Shown here: positions 1-7,290 of the stretch, piece by piece
Numbering within the stretch: position 1 is the stretch's first letter
How the letters are laid out: every line of letters begins with the position of its first letter
Origin: Crenothrix polyspora
Lineage (GTDB): Bacteria > Pseudomonadota > Gammaproteobacteria > Methylococcales > Methylomonadaceae
Assembly: GCF_900163755.1 (NCBI RefSeq)
Contig: NZ_FUKI01000094.1
Span: forward strand, 1-64,000
DNA length: 64,000 nt
Direction: 5' to 3'
Position numbers and translations under genes: made by a program
The notes under the pieces: generated by a model
What the model was told of the DNA's origin: nothing
What the model saw: the letters and a program-made list of their open reading frames with translations, nothing else
Databases searched by the model: none

Positions 1-25
1 ACGTGAAACTTGTTTATGGGGGCTG

Positions 26-1165
26 TTATTCGACATTTAAAGAGTGACTGAGTACTAGTTTTCTAGTTTTTGTTTCTGTAATATTTGCGAGGGTATCTCC
101 ACGCTCAATAGTAAAAGAAGTTCCATCAATCGTAATGCGATATTCTTTAAACGTGTTTACGGATGGATTTGTATTATTAGAATCTGGACTGAGACCAAAG
201 CTACCTGAGCCATGCAGATAAAGACCAGCCCAATAATTTGATTCTCCGGCCGAAATATAATCCCCTGTTTTTGTATCGACAAGATCGATATGGGTATCTC
301 TGCCCGAACCTAATCCAGCAAACCTTGCTTCGATTACAATCTTGTTGCCGGAAAAAGTTACCTTATTCTCAGTGTTGGCGGTTCTCCAAGCACCAAAAGT
401 TACTGTGCCACCTGATACAGTTATAATCCCTGGTGTTTGGCTTGGTAGATTAAATTGTCCAGGAGACCAAGAGGTACTTTGAAGCTCTGTTCCGTTAAAT
501 TCGTCTGAAAATTGAGCATTACTGGTATAAAGCGCCTGCACATCCATATCGGTTAGGGCGCGATTATAAAGGCGGACATCATCTAATGCTCCTTTGAAAG
601 GCGACTCCCAAGAAAATCCTTCTTTTGAGAAGCCAATGCGCAAGTCATCATTATTGTTATTGAATGAGCTATAACTATCAGGCTGTTCAATGTTTAATTT
701 ACCATTGATGTAAATAGACATAACGTGTTTTTTTCGATCAATCACGCCAACATAATGCAGCCATTTTCCTTTTTCAATCACTTTTGTACTATATACCTGA
801 TGTGCACAACTACCATCACCTGCTGGAGTTTGATGAAAAACAAAATTATTATGCACATAAAATGCGTATTCTCTATTGTTTAAGCAAACAGGAATACCTA
901 CACCACCTTTATGAATGATTGTTGAAACAGGATTAATAAAATCATCCACGCGAATCCAAAAGGATGCGGTTAATTGGTCGACTGGATTCAAGGATTTAGA
1001 GCTAGGAACGTTGATGTAACTTTTTCCGTCAAATTGTAATGCTGTATTGCTAACACCTGCGACACAGCTTAGGTTGCCGTTAATTGTTCCGTTGTTTTGA
1101 TTGCCACTTGTATCTTTTACCGTACTGTTATTTACAGCGCAATCATCAAAATTCCAATTGGCCAT
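26..1165 (-). CDS. Secreted LamG (concanavalin A-like) domain protein, likely out of frame with its start
   Basis: The protein looks like a LamG/concanavalin A-like lectin-glucanase fold (about residues 10-205: WNFDD near the start, DDVRLYNRAL near the domain end), followed by a second beta-rich region (215-379). The methionine at 1165 is probably internal. Upstream, in frame, the strand encodes a signal peptide (RFIVGLLAILIACTV, then an ANA cleavage-like site; LIAC could also be a lipobox) with no ATG in that frame. The natural start, ATG at 1332 or 1326 with AAGGAA before it, lies beyond the heptamer repeat and is out of frame with the gene. The stop falls near a repeat-family end at the window edge. 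The ligand is unknown; a carbohydrate- or surface-binding role is only a family inference. Confidence 0.7.
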   Translation of the reverse strand: MANWNFDDCAVNNSTVKDTSGNQNNGTINGNLSCVAGVSNTALQFDGKSYINVPSSKSLNPVDQLTASFWIRVDDFINPVSTIIHKGGVGIPVCLNNREYAFYVHNNFVFHQTPAGDGSCAHQVYSTKVIEKGKWLHYVGVIDRKKHVMSIYINGKLNIEQPDSYSSFNNNNDDLRIGFSKEGFSWESPFKGALDDVRLYNRALTDMDVQALYTSNAQFSDEFNGTELQSTSWSPGQFNLPSQTPGIITVSGGTVTFGAWRTANTENKVTFSGNKIVIEARFAGLGSGRDTHIDLVDTKTGDYISAGESNYWAGLYLHGSGSFGLSPDSNNTNPSVNTFKEYRITIDGTSFTIERGDTLANITETKTRKLVLSHSLNVE

Positions 1166-1256
1166 TAACCCCGTGGTTAAGTCGGCATTAGCTGTGTTGC
1201 TAACGGTACAGGCAATCAGTATTGCCAGTAAGCCAACAATAAAACGCCATCGCTCA

Positions 1257-1314
1257 GGTGCTTGGTGCTTGGTGCTTGGTGCTTGGTGCTTGGTGCTTGG
1301 TGCTTGGTGCTTGG
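1257..1314. repeat. Heptanucleotide tandem repeat (CTTGGTG)n
   Basis: There are seven perfect CTTGGTG units (1261-1309) plus partial units at both ends. The repeat sits between a good start site (ATG 1332/1326) and the signal-peptide reading frame of the LamG gene. Because the unit is 7 bp, each gain or loss shifts the frame; three units encode PSTKHQA in the open frame. At the present length the ATG frame ends after a short peptide. One more unit, or two fewer, would join it to the signal peptide. Confidence 0.9.
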
Positions 1315-1556
1315 ATTAGAAACCATTGTCATGGTAAGTTCCTTGTTTAAGGGCTTTTTTATTTTGGCAACAAACCTGACACAGTACGGCTTAAATTGGC
1401 GTGATTTATTGCGTTCGGGCGGGTCAAAAACTGTAAAGTTTTTTCGCTGAGCGATTGTAACGTAACTGTTATTTAATTCATACAGCTAAACTCAGTTTTT
1501 TAGATTTTATTTGCGCTGTGGGGGTGTTTGGCTGTATTTTTCATGACCGCCAAAAA

Positions 1557-1826
1557 TCAAGCGACTTGAGTGCGTGAATGCAATTGTTGTTGATCAGCCA
1601 ATTTTTTATGAATATTGCCTGGGCTTAGCTCTAAACCGTTATGCCAGCACAGTGCACCCAATTCTAAAAAAAATTGCTTAAAATACGGCTCATCGTTTAA
1701 AGGCATAACCAGTTCTGTTTGTCGGTCAATTAAGGGTTGTAAGTCATAATCACCGTAGGAATCATCAGAAAAATGTAAACGCAAAACTCTGTGTTGTACA
1801 TGTTGCGCTTGGGTGATTTTAATCAT
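1557..1826 (-). CDS. DUF2442 domain protein
   Basis: This 89-residue protein matches the DUF2442 pattern: a short beta-rich N-terminus (LRLHFSDDSYGDYDLQPL), a central region with EPYFKQFF, and ALCWHNGLELSP. It overlaps the end of the upstream DUF4160 gene by 8 bp, so the two are translationally coupled. DUF4160/DUF2442 pairs recur next to toxin-antitoxin loci and are often proposed to be such a pair, but no activity is established. The neighbouring TA remnants fit that idea. Confidence 0.8.
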   Translation of the reverse strand: MIKITQAQHVQHRVLRLHFSDDSYGDYDLQPLIDRQTELVMPLNDEPYFKQFFLELGALCWHNGLELSPGNIHKKLADQQQLHSRTQVA

Positions 1827-2085
1827 TATCAGCTCCTGAAATACGTTGTAGTGGTTTCAATTCAATAGCACATTGCCAATCAGCTAATAACTCTTGTTGG
1901 TGTTCTTGCGCCCATTCGCGTACCAGTTTAATTGCCTTGCGCGGTAATGTTCCCGCTAAAAGCTCACCACTTTCAATAGCCATTAATGCTTGATGACCTT
2001 GATATTCGACATGGAAATGTGGCGGATTATGGTCATCATGATACATGCGAATATAAATGCCAAAAAAATACGAAATGACGGGCAT
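1819..2085 (-). CDS. DUF4160 domain protein
   Basis: This 88-residue protein has the DUF4160 signature near its N-terminus (GIYIRMYHDDHNPPHFHVEY, His/Asp-rich), followed by a helical tail with REWAQEHQQELL. It is the first gene of a two-gene unit with DUF2442 and starts 32 bp after a small antitoxin-like gene (2118-2276), which suggests a three-gene transcript. The function is unknown; I infer a candidate TA component from the pairing and location. Confidence 0.8.
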   Translation of the reverse strand: MPVISYFFGIYIRMYHDDHNPPHFHVEYQGHQALMAIESGELLAGTLPRKAIKLVREWAQEHQQELLADWQCAIELKPLQRISGADND

Positions 2086-2117
2086 TTTATTTCCTGTTTT
2101 TTGTCTTCGTAAAAATG

Positions 2118-2276
2118 CTATTTGTATTTTGTCAGGGCAGTAAATGTATCACCATATTCACTCATGAATTCCCGCCCAATTTTCAGTTGCTCTTCAAAAC
2201 TTGGATCATCCATCGAAACTTCAGGAATTTCAATCATTCGACCTCTTGCATCCGCTTCAAATTCTGTAGCTTGCAT
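2118..2276 (-). CDS. Small antitoxin-like protein, copy A (52 aa)
   Basis: An open frame begins MQATEFEADARGRMIEIPE and ends with a helical segment (DDPSFEEQLKIGREFMSEYG). It is closely related to the gene at 2979-3155, and its first 19 residues match the broken antitoxin at 4517-4939. The 80-100 bp upstream of each copy are also near-identical. Compared with that third copy, A and B lack the stretch between IPE and SMDD, so they may be shortened or recombined antitoxins. Conservation between copies A and B supports it being a real gene; the function is inferred only. Confidence 0.55.
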   Translation of the reverse strand: MQATEFEADARGRMIEIPEVSMDDPSFEEQLKIGREFMSEYGDTFTALTKYK

Positions 2277-2375
2277 GGATTGGCTCCTCAGTTCACAATT
2301 TTGGACTTTGCTGTGTTGATTGTAGCGTAGGCGATTTTAAATTTATACGGCCAAGCTCAGTTTTTGGAGTTTATT
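2277..2375 (-). repeat. Shared upstream module of the small antitoxin genes (copy A)
   Basis: This stretch, containing AATTTATACGGCCAAGCTCA, recurs at 3156-3236 (interrupted there by a 99 bp element) and at 4940-5060. A weaker trace lies at 1473-1525. Each full copy directly precedes a gene beginning MQAxEFEADA, so it probably holds the promoter and leader of the antitoxin modules. The copies suggest local duplication or recombination. Confidence 0.65.
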
Positions 2376-2386
2376 TGTGCAGCGGA

Positions 2387-2683
2387 TTAAGGATGTAAAC
2401 GTAATTCCTTTTGAATGGTTTCTCTCACGATATCAGCCAGCGTTATGCCTTGGGCAAACTGTCGTAACGCTTCGTTCATCAAAGTTTGATAATTTCCACC
2501 GCTCATTTCAGCACGCGCTTTAAAAATAGATAACGTGTCATTATCAACACGCATGGTAATCCGAGACTTGCTACCTTGTTCGGTCTGCAATTGCGCCAAT
2601 GCTGGAATTTGAAAAACAGGCTTAGCATCAGTAAAATCCATTTCAGCATACTTGTCAAAAAGTGGATCAGAATTGTTGCTCAT
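2387..2683 (-). CDS. brnA: BrnA-type antitoxin
   Basis: This 98-residue protein ends in a ribbon-helix-helix-like domain (ITMRVDNDTLSIFKARAEM, then YQTLMNEALRQF), typical of the BrnA/CopG-like antitoxins that pair with BrnT. The start overlaps the end of the BrnT gene by 17 bp. In the family the antitoxin binds BrnT and represses the operon. An 18-bp perfect palindrome just before brnT is a candidate operator. The pair appears intact, unlike its neighbours. Confidence 0.85.
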   Translation of the reverse strand: MSNNSDPLFDKYAEMDFTDAKPVFQIPALAQLQTEQGSKSRITMRVDNDTLSIFKARAEMSGGNYQTLMNEALRQFAQGITLADIVRETIQKELRLHP

Positions 2684-2939
2684 AACGTCTCCTTTGGGGT
2701 TGATTAGCTTTCCAGGCAGAAATTAAACGCACTGACTCTCCACGTAGCGTCCAAACGACAATCAGAATACGATTTTTTGCGCCCATGCCAAGCGTTATAA
2801 ATCGATGCTCATCCGCATCATTGTCTTCTCGTGTTAGTGCGTAAGGGTCTAGCAAAACAGCTTTGGCTTCATTAAATGTCACACCTTCGTGATTTAATGG
2901 ATTTGCCGCCGCTTTGTCAGGATCAAATTCAATTATCAT
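2667..2939 (-). CDS. brnT: BrnT family toxin
   Basis: The protein has the BrnT fold pattern: an FDPDKAAANPLNHEGVTFNE opening, an LDPYALTREDN segment, RFITLGMG, and an RLISAWKA ending with arginine-rich RRRYEQQF. BrnT is a RelE-like RNase toxin. I chose the ATG at 2939 because it gives the family length (about 90 aa) and puts the palindrome at 2950-2967 in the leader; an upstream ATG at 2966 would lie inside that palindrome. Its partner BrnA follows with a 17 bp overlap. Confidence 0.85.
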   Translation of the reverse strand: MIIEFDPDKAAANPLNHEGVTFNEAKAVLLDPYALTREDNDADEHRFITLGMGAKNRILIVVWTLRGESVRLISAWKANQPQRRRYEQQF

Positions 2940-2949
2940 GACTTTATTG

Positions 2950-2967
2950 TATGTACAATTGTACATA
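2950..2967. promoter_or_regulatory. 18-bp perfect palindrome, candidate BrnA operator
   Basis: TATGTACAATTGTACATA is perfectly self-complementary and lies 10 bp before the chosen brnT start. Autoregulation by BrnA is known in the family; binding here is inferred from position. Confidence 0.55.
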
Positions 2968-2978
2968 AAAACAATAAA

Positions 2979-3155
2979 TCACTCCGTGGACTTTCGTTCA
3001 CAACGTATTGTTAGCGCTTGAAACGTATCAGGGTATTCACGTATGAATTCCCGCCCAATTTCCAGTTGCTCTTCGAAACCTGAATCATCCATCGAAACTT
3101 CAGGAATTTCAATCATACGGCCTTTTGCATCCGCTTCAAATTCTATCGCTTGCAT
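2979..3155 (-). CDS. Small antitoxin-like protein, copy B (58 aa)
   Basis: It begins MQAIEFEADAKGRMIEIPE and continues DDSGFEEQLEIGREFIREYP, closely matching copy A (2118-2276). It ends 39 bp before brnT, just as copy A ends just before DUF4160, so each copy heads a different TA-like cassette. The upstream module is shared too but is split by the 99 bp element at 3239-3337. Either a real small gene or the relic of a duplicated antitoxin. Confidence 0.5.
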   Translation of the reverse strand: MQAIEFEADAKGRMIEIPEVSMDDSGFEEQLEIGREFIREYPDTFQALTIRCERKSTE

Positions 3156-3238
3156 GGCTTGGCTCCTCAGTTCACAGTTTTGGATTTTGGTGTGTTGATC
3201 GTAGCGTAGGCGGTTTTTAATTTATACGGTCAAGCTTA

Positions 3239-3337
3239 GGAACGCGCACGAAATAACTTGAGCAAGTTCATGCTTCGACAGGCTCAGCACGAACGGTGGT
3301 GGCGTTTAAGTTGTTCAAGTTATTTCATGCACGTTCC
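3239..3337. mobile_element. 99-bp palindromic element, family A, copy 1 (MITE-like)
   Basis: The ends are GGAACGCGCACGAAATAACT and its near-perfect inverse, flanked by TTA on both sides (target duplication). The core contains the REP-like CTTCGACAGGCTCAGCACG. It splits the conserved upstream module of copy B: the uninterrupted copies at about 2350 and 5020 show the empty site. No transposase is encoded. The 3-bp TNA target fits some IS5-family groups, which is an inference. Confidence 0.85.
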
Positions 3338-3409
3338 TTAGTTTTTTGGGGTTATTTACACTGTGGGGTATTTTGGGAAATTTACGCCATAGCATAATCA
3401 TCAGCACGC

Positions 3410-3475
3410 ATAGGGTGTAATAGCGTAGCGTATTATGCCGGATGTTGAAATTCAATATTACGGTGCAATACAGCT
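3410..3475. repeat. Dispersed repeat, copy 1
   Basis: A stretch around TAATAGCGTAGCGTATTA and GATGTTGAAATTCAATAT recurs at 4316-4375 with few changes. The second copy forms the broken end of the vapC fragment, so it may have been involved in that deletion. Confidence 0.6.
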
Positions 3476-3530
3476 TTCGCCTATTGCACTCTATAAATTA
3501 CGCCTTATCGCGTTGGCTTATCGATTGGAT

Positions 3531-3839
3531 TTATGCGGCATCAAGCTCACCTAGTAAGTCGGGATGATTGTAGATAATCTTTAGTAGGCACAGGACACCA
3601 CCCGGCGGTACAAACCTACCTTGTTCCCAATCGCGTAAGGTTGCCACGGGTGTTTTAATTCTTGCTGCAAACGCCTGTTGTGACAGGCCGCATTTTGTAC
3701 GGGCAGAGCGAACCAAAATTTGTTCAGCTGTGGTTATCCTACCAGTCTCTGATTGCATTTCTGTCAGGGCTTGCCGAATATCCGCTAGAGGCATACCTGC
3801 ATCAGTCTCAATGGCTTGCGCTATTTTTTCAATGTCCAC
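3531..3839 (-). CDS. HigA-like helix-turn-helix antitoxin
   Basis: This 102-residue XRE-type HTH protein has its HTH in the middle (GLSQQAFAARIKTPVATLRD, then WEQGRFVPP). The start is GTG at 3839, sharing one base with the stop of the preceding RelE/HigB-type toxin gene, as in reversed-order higBA operons. The antitoxin is intact while its toxin gene is interrupted by a 90-bp element, leaving a probable orphan antitoxin. Confidence 0.8.
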   Translation of the reverse strand: MDIEKIAQAIETDAGMPLADIRQALTEMQSETGRITTAEQILVRSARTKCGLSQQAFAARIKTPVATLRDWEQGRFVPPGGVLCLLKIIYNHPDLLGELDAA

Positions 3840-4227
3840 TATACCGCCTTTTTAATATCGCTGACTGAAATATCGGATTGATCGGCTTTTTGGTATAACG
3901 TAATTAGCACAATCGTCCCCTGTTCGGTCAGATTAAAATAAATCACGCGTACTCCACTGCGCTTGCCTTTGCCTTTAATTGACCACCTGACTTTTCTCGC
4001 ACCGTCTGCGCCTGTAAGTAGTCGTTCAAAAGTTTTTTTAACACCAAATGCCCATGATTCGTGGGTCGTGAGCCATAAAATGTTAAACGACTTATGGTTG
4101 ACTACTTAATAACATCACCCGCCAAAGAATGACTGGAAATCCAAGCGATAAATTCCAAGCGTTCATCTTCAGTCCATATTTTTTCGGCTTGTTTTTGGAA
4201 GATTGGGGTTTCTATGACGGTTCTCAT
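3839..4227 (-). pseudogene. RelE/HigB-type toxin gene interrupted by a 90-bp element
   Basis: The first part reads MRTVIETPIFQKQAEKIW through WISSHSLAGDVI, then a stop (TAG) falls inside an inserted segment. After the insertion the frame resumes as GADGARKVRWSIKGKGKRSG, then VRVIYFNLTEQG and SVSDIKKAV, the rest of a RelE/ParE-superfamily toxin. Removing the element and one TA copy restores a single open frame (DVI-TGADG). The toxin is therefore probably dead; its HigA-like antitoxin directly downstream is intact. Confidence 0.8.
4017..4106. mobile_element. 90-bp MITE-like insertion with TA target duplication
   Basis: The ends are AGTAGTC and GACTACT (7 bp perfect inverted repeat with weaker similarity beyond), flanked by TA on both sides. 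It lies inside the toxin reading frame, whose two halves join exactly when it is removed. TA duplication is typical of IS630/Tc1-type mobilisation; the source transposase is not in the window. Confidence 0.75.
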
Positions 4228-4315
4228 GACTTTTATTGTACTGGACTCCCGTATAATATCAAGCATGAAAGCAATCGTAGGCTTGGTGTAGATTGGGCAA
4301 TAGCGTTATCAGGCC

Positions 4316-4375
4316 ACATAGGGCGTAATAGCGTAGCGTATTACACCGGATGTTGAAATTCAATATACGGTACCA
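4316..4375. repeat. Dispersed repeat, copy 2
   Basis: This matches the stretch at 3410-3475 (TAATAGCGTAGCGTATTA). It sits at the 3' break of the truncated vapC. Confidence 0.6.
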
Positions 4376-4508
4376 ATACGGCTTCAGCTTGAGTGATGGC
4401 ACTGATGAACAAGCCTTTGCTTGTATTGTTGTCCAGCCAATTTAGCACTTGCAGATCAGGCGAAATTTTCATCAGCTCCGAAATGACGTTGGTATCCAGA
4501 AGAATCAT
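4341..4508 (-). pseudogene. Truncated VapC-type PIN toxin
   Basis: The frame starts MILLDTNVISELMK, the PIN-domain opening with the first catalytic Asp, and continues NWLDNNTSKGLFISAITQAE before running into the dispersed repeat and stopping at 55 residues. Intact VapC proteins are about 130-140 aa and carry further acidic residues that are missing here. It follows the vapB-like gene by 8 bp. I infer an inactive toxin remnant. Confidence 0.75.
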
Positions 4509-4516
4509 GAAGCACC

Positions 4517-4939
4517 CTATTCCAATAAGTTAGGAGGCTGTCTGGAAAGCTGGCGATTAGGCAAAATTAACTCAACACCGCCTAGTGCGGAAAAACGTCT
4601 ATGAATACGACTCCCCAAACCTTCTTTGTCCTCTGCGGCCTCTTCACGATCAAATTTAAACGCCAGTGTATCTATGGACAAGGCTGATAGTCGACGAGTT
4701 GATTTTTTAGGCATATTATCGCTGTGATCATCCATCGAAATCTTAACTTTTAAATGCTTAGGAACGCGCACGAAATAACTTGAGCAAGTTCATGCTTCGA
4801 CAGGCTCAGCACGAACGGTGGTGGCGTTTAAGTTGTTCAAGTTATTTCATGCACGTTCCTTAGATGCAAATGCTCCAAATTCTTCAGGAATTTCAATCAT
4901 TCGGCCTTTTGCATCCGCTTCAAATTCTATCGCTTGCAT
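4517..4939 (-). pseudogene. VapB-like antitoxin gene split by a 99-bp element
   Basis: The N-terminal part (MQAIEFEADAKGRMIEIPE then EFGAFAS) stops inside the family A element at 4761-4859. The C-terminal part (KHLKVKISMDD, then TLAFKFDREEAAED) follows it in frame. Deleting the element and one TTA copy gives a continuous protein of about 106 aa. The toxin partner downstream is also truncated. Both fragments could be translated separately (a GTG at 4771 opens the second), but activity is unlikely. Confidence 0.75.
4761..4859. mobile_element. 99-bp palindromic element, family A, copy 2
   Basis: Same sequence and orientation as the copy at 3239-3337, with TTA duplicated at both sides. It disrupts the vapB-like gene. 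Confidence 0.85.
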
Positions 4940-5060
4940 AGCTTGGCTCCTCAGTTCACAATTTTGGATTTTGATGTATTGATTGTAGTGTAGGCGGCTT
5001 TTAATTTATACGGCCAAGCTCAGTTTTTGGGGGTTTATTTACACTGTTGGGATTGTCTTG
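4940..5060 (-). repeat. Shared upstream module of the antitoxin genes (copy C)
   Basis: Near-identical to 2277-2375 and 3156-3236, directly upstream of the split vapB-like gene. It shows the empty insertion site (CCAAGCTCAG) that the copy-1 element split at 3236-3340. Confidence 0.6.
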
Positions 5061-5101
5061 GGAATGTACAGCCACAGCATAATAATCAGAGAGTACAAAA
5101 C

Positions 5102-6460
5102 TCATAACCCAAGCGCCTTACGCTTACGCCAAAACGTGGCTCTGCTCATACCCAGTACATTAGCTGCCAACCCCGCTCGGCCATGATTTTGTTCTAAAGC
5201 CTGACGAATCGCAGCGGCTTCATCTTCGGTATCCAATGCTGGATTGCGTTTAGCCGATTGCTTCTGTATACCTACAATGCGCGGCTCCCTAAATTCGGGC
5301 GGCAACTCAGACAGCCTTAAAGTGCTACCCCTACCCACAGCAAACGCATACTCCACCACGTTATGCAGTTCCCTAACATTGCCTGGCCAGGCATAATCCA
5401 GTAATAAACGCATGGCTTGCGGGTCAATTTTTTCTATGATGCGCACACGCTGGTCATTATGCTGACTGATAAAATGCCAAATCAGCAAACTGATGTCCTC
5501 CCTACGCTCCCTAAGTGGCGGCAAAAAAATAGGCACAACCCGTAGCCGATACATCAAATCTTCACGAAACTGCCCATTTTTTACCTCCTCCCTTAAGGAG
5601 CGATGCGTTGCCGCCACAATACGCACATCCACCTCAATAGTGCGGTTTCCACCGACCGGAATATAGTTTCGTTCTTGTAACACCCGCAGTAATTTGGCTT
5701 GTAACTCCATAGGCATTTCAGCCACTTCATCCAGAAACAACGTGCCGCCATTGGCACGCTGAAATAAACCGCTGTGATCTTTTATTGCCCCCGTAAAAGC
5801 GCCACGTACATGGCCAAATAATTCACTTTCTAACAGGTTACTAGACAGTGCCGCACAATTAATCGCCAGAAAAGGCGCGTTGCGGCGTGCGCTTAAGGTA
5901 TGGATAGCTTTAGCAACCAACTCCTTGCCAGAACCGCTCTCACCCCTGACCAACACGGTCGCTTCAGTTTCAGCGGCATTTTGAATAATTTGAAACACAT
6001 CGTGCATCGTCGGTGAGCGACTTAAAATGCCATGAAAATTTTGTTTTGCGGTCGCCAATACTTTGGGTACAAAAGTAGCAGGTGCTAATGCCTCAGTCAG
6101 CACAGCGATGCCGCCAGCAAACGCCCCCAATCGATCAAACAAAATCTGGCTCACTTTTTTTAATGTGATTTTGTCACCGTTGGCCTGAGATAGCTTTATG
6201 GATTGCTCTTGATTATCATCAGCTTCAGCAAGCGTGAATTCCGCTAAACAAGGCTTGCCGACCGTATTTTCCTGGCGCAAGCCGGTTAACTTTTCCATAC
6301 CGTCGCCCCAATACAGCACCTGCTGATTTTTATCGACAATATAAATAGCAGAGGACTCACAAAGATCGAGCATTTTCGATAACAGCGTCGCACTATCAAA
6401 TTGCGCTAACCATTCGGAATACTCACTGACCCAGCCTAAAGATTGTTTTTTTTGTTTCAT
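5102..6460 (-). CDS. Sigma-54-dependent transcriptional activator (PAS, AAA+, Fis-type HTH)
   Basis: The 452-residue protein has an N-terminal PAS domain (about 28-125, with [16 protein letters not shown]), a sigma-54 AAA+ domain (about 145-375: Walker A GESGSGKE at 173-180, sigma-54-contact loop GAFTGA at 220-225, Walker B LFLDE near 241-245) and a C-terminal Fis-type HTH ([16 protein letters not shown]). It lacks a response-regulator receiver domain, so the PAS domain probably senses a ligand or redox state. A GTTTC-N4-GAAAC palindrome lies 26 bp before its start, and similar sites precede -24/-12 promoters at 7433 and 18516, which I take as its likely targets. Confidence 0.9.
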   Translation of the reverse strand: MKQKKQSLGWVSEYSEWLAQFDSATLLSKMLDLCESSAIYIVDKNQQVLYWGDGMEKLTGLRQENTVGKPCLAEFTLAEADDNQEQSIKLSQANGDKITLKKVSQILFDRLGAFAGGIAVLTEALAPATFVPKVLATAKQNFHGILSRSPTMHDVFQIIQNAAETEATVLVRGESGSGKELVAKAIHTLSARRNAPFLAINCAALSSNLLESELFGHVRGAFTGAIKDHSGLFQRANGGTLFLDEVAEMPMELQAKLLRVLQERNYIPVGGNRTIEVDVRIVAATHRSLREEVKNGQFREDLMYRLRVVPIFLPPLRERREDISLLIWHFISQHNDQRVRIIEKIDPQAMRLLLDYAWPGNVRELHNVVEYAFAVGRGSTLRLSELPPEFREPRIVGIQKQSAKRNPALDTEDEAAAIRQALEQNHGRAGLAANVLGMSRATFWRKRKALGL

Positions 6461-6485
6461 ACGTGCTCAAATGAATCACAAAACC

Positions 6486-6499
6486 GTTTCGCAAGAAAC
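6486..6499. promoter_or_regulatory. Candidate activator site GTTTC-N4-GAAAC next to the EBP gene
   Basis: GTTTCGCAAGAAAC is an inverted repeat 26 bp upstream of the EBP start codon. It is the same pattern as 7331-7344 and resembles the double site at 18394-18425. Its closeness to the start suggests autoregulation, possibly repression. Inferred, not shown. Confidence 0.5.
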
Positions 6500-6521
6500 T
6501 GCACCTACATTGGATATTAGC

Positions 6522-6650
6522 TACAGCGTTTTCACAGTTCAATAGTTACAGCGTAACCGTTCGCACTGAGCTTGTCGAAGTGTGCCGTTCATGCTTCGAC
6601 AAGCTCAGCACGAACGGTGACTGTAACTGTCCTAAGTTGAAAACGCTGTA
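6522..6650. mobile_element. 129-bp palindromic element, family B, copy 1
   Basis: The ends are TACAGCGTTTTCA and TGAAAACGCTGTA, with long inner arms (AGTTACAGC, and CCGTTCG REP-like cores), so the whole element can fold into one hairpin. A nearly identical 129-bp copy lies at 56843-56971. The last five codons and the stop of the Uma2 gene lie inside it. No clear target duplication is visible. Confidence 0.85.
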
Positions 6651-7210
6651 CCTAAAACACCTGCGTAAATCTCATCCATGCCCAACTGATAATCAATACA
6701 GGAAAACTGCACCTGATCGCCTTTTTCATAAACGGTTAAATGCCACAATCCCGCCTCATCAGCACGGTGGTAACGCTCTACCTGCTGTTTTCTTTGCGAC
6801 ACCAAAAAGTATTCACGCAAACTGGCAATACTTTGATACGCAATTAATTTTTCCCGTCTGTCGGTGCGAACGGTTGACGGCGACAACACCTCTATCACCA
6901 AGCACGGCTGGGTTAAAAAATACGCATCTATTTCGTCACGGCTGCAACCCAGCATAAGGTCGGGATAATAATAACTGTGCTTATGGGCAATTTTTAGTTT
7001 CACATCGTTCATATACACATCACAAGGTGTACCCTTGATCTGCTGATGTAAGGCCGCATACAAATTGCCGCTGATTTTATTATGCGCCCGCGACCCTCCC
7101 GTCATCGCATAAATATAGCCATCAACGTACTCATGGCGAAATTTAGCCTGCTGCTCCATTTCCAGATATTCGTCCTCATTTATTAAGGGCATAGCCTTTT
7201 GTGCTTGCAT
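6632..7210 (-). CDS. Uma2 family endonuclease (DUF820)
   Basis: The 192-residue protein has the Uma2 restriction-endonuclease-like fold: YVDGYIYAMTGGSRAHNKI near the start, then YYYPDLMLGCSRDEID and LVIEVLSPSTVRTDRREKL, holding the D...E-x-K-like residues of the PD-(D/E)XK core. Its biological role is unsettled in the family; such genes spread as small mobile units. The C-terminal residues TAFST and the stop are encoded by the family B element. A duplicated piece of the EBP upstream region lies on its other side. Confidence 0.85.
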   Translation of the reverse strand: MQAQKAMPLINEDEYLEMEQQAKFRHEYVDGYIYAMTGGSRAHNKISGNLYAALHQQIKGTPCDVYMNDVKLKIAHKHSYYYPDLMLGCSRDEIDAYFLTQPCLVIEVLSPSTVRTDRREKLIAYQSIASLREYFLVSQRKQQVERYHRADEAGLWHLTVYEKGDQVQFSCIDYQLGMDEIYAGVLGTAFST

Positions 7211-7290
7211 AACAACTCCGTATTAGTCAGAAAACTACACATTAAAAACAACGCACCATGCGATAGAGAATTCCTGATAAAAACTGCAAT

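Noticed and set aside
1101-1450. Rightward frames across the heptamer repeat (GAWCLVL repeats)
   Set aside because: They are products of the 7-bp repeat read on the other strand, lack ribosome sites and have no conserved sequence beyond the repeat.
2115-2330. Rightward frames opposite the small antitoxin gene
   Set aside because: The opposite strand encodes a peptide repeated at 2979-3155, so the rightward frames are shadows.
3239-4859. A CRISPR-like array from repeated palindromes
   Set aside because: Copies are far apart, of unlike families, without regular spacers or cas genes.
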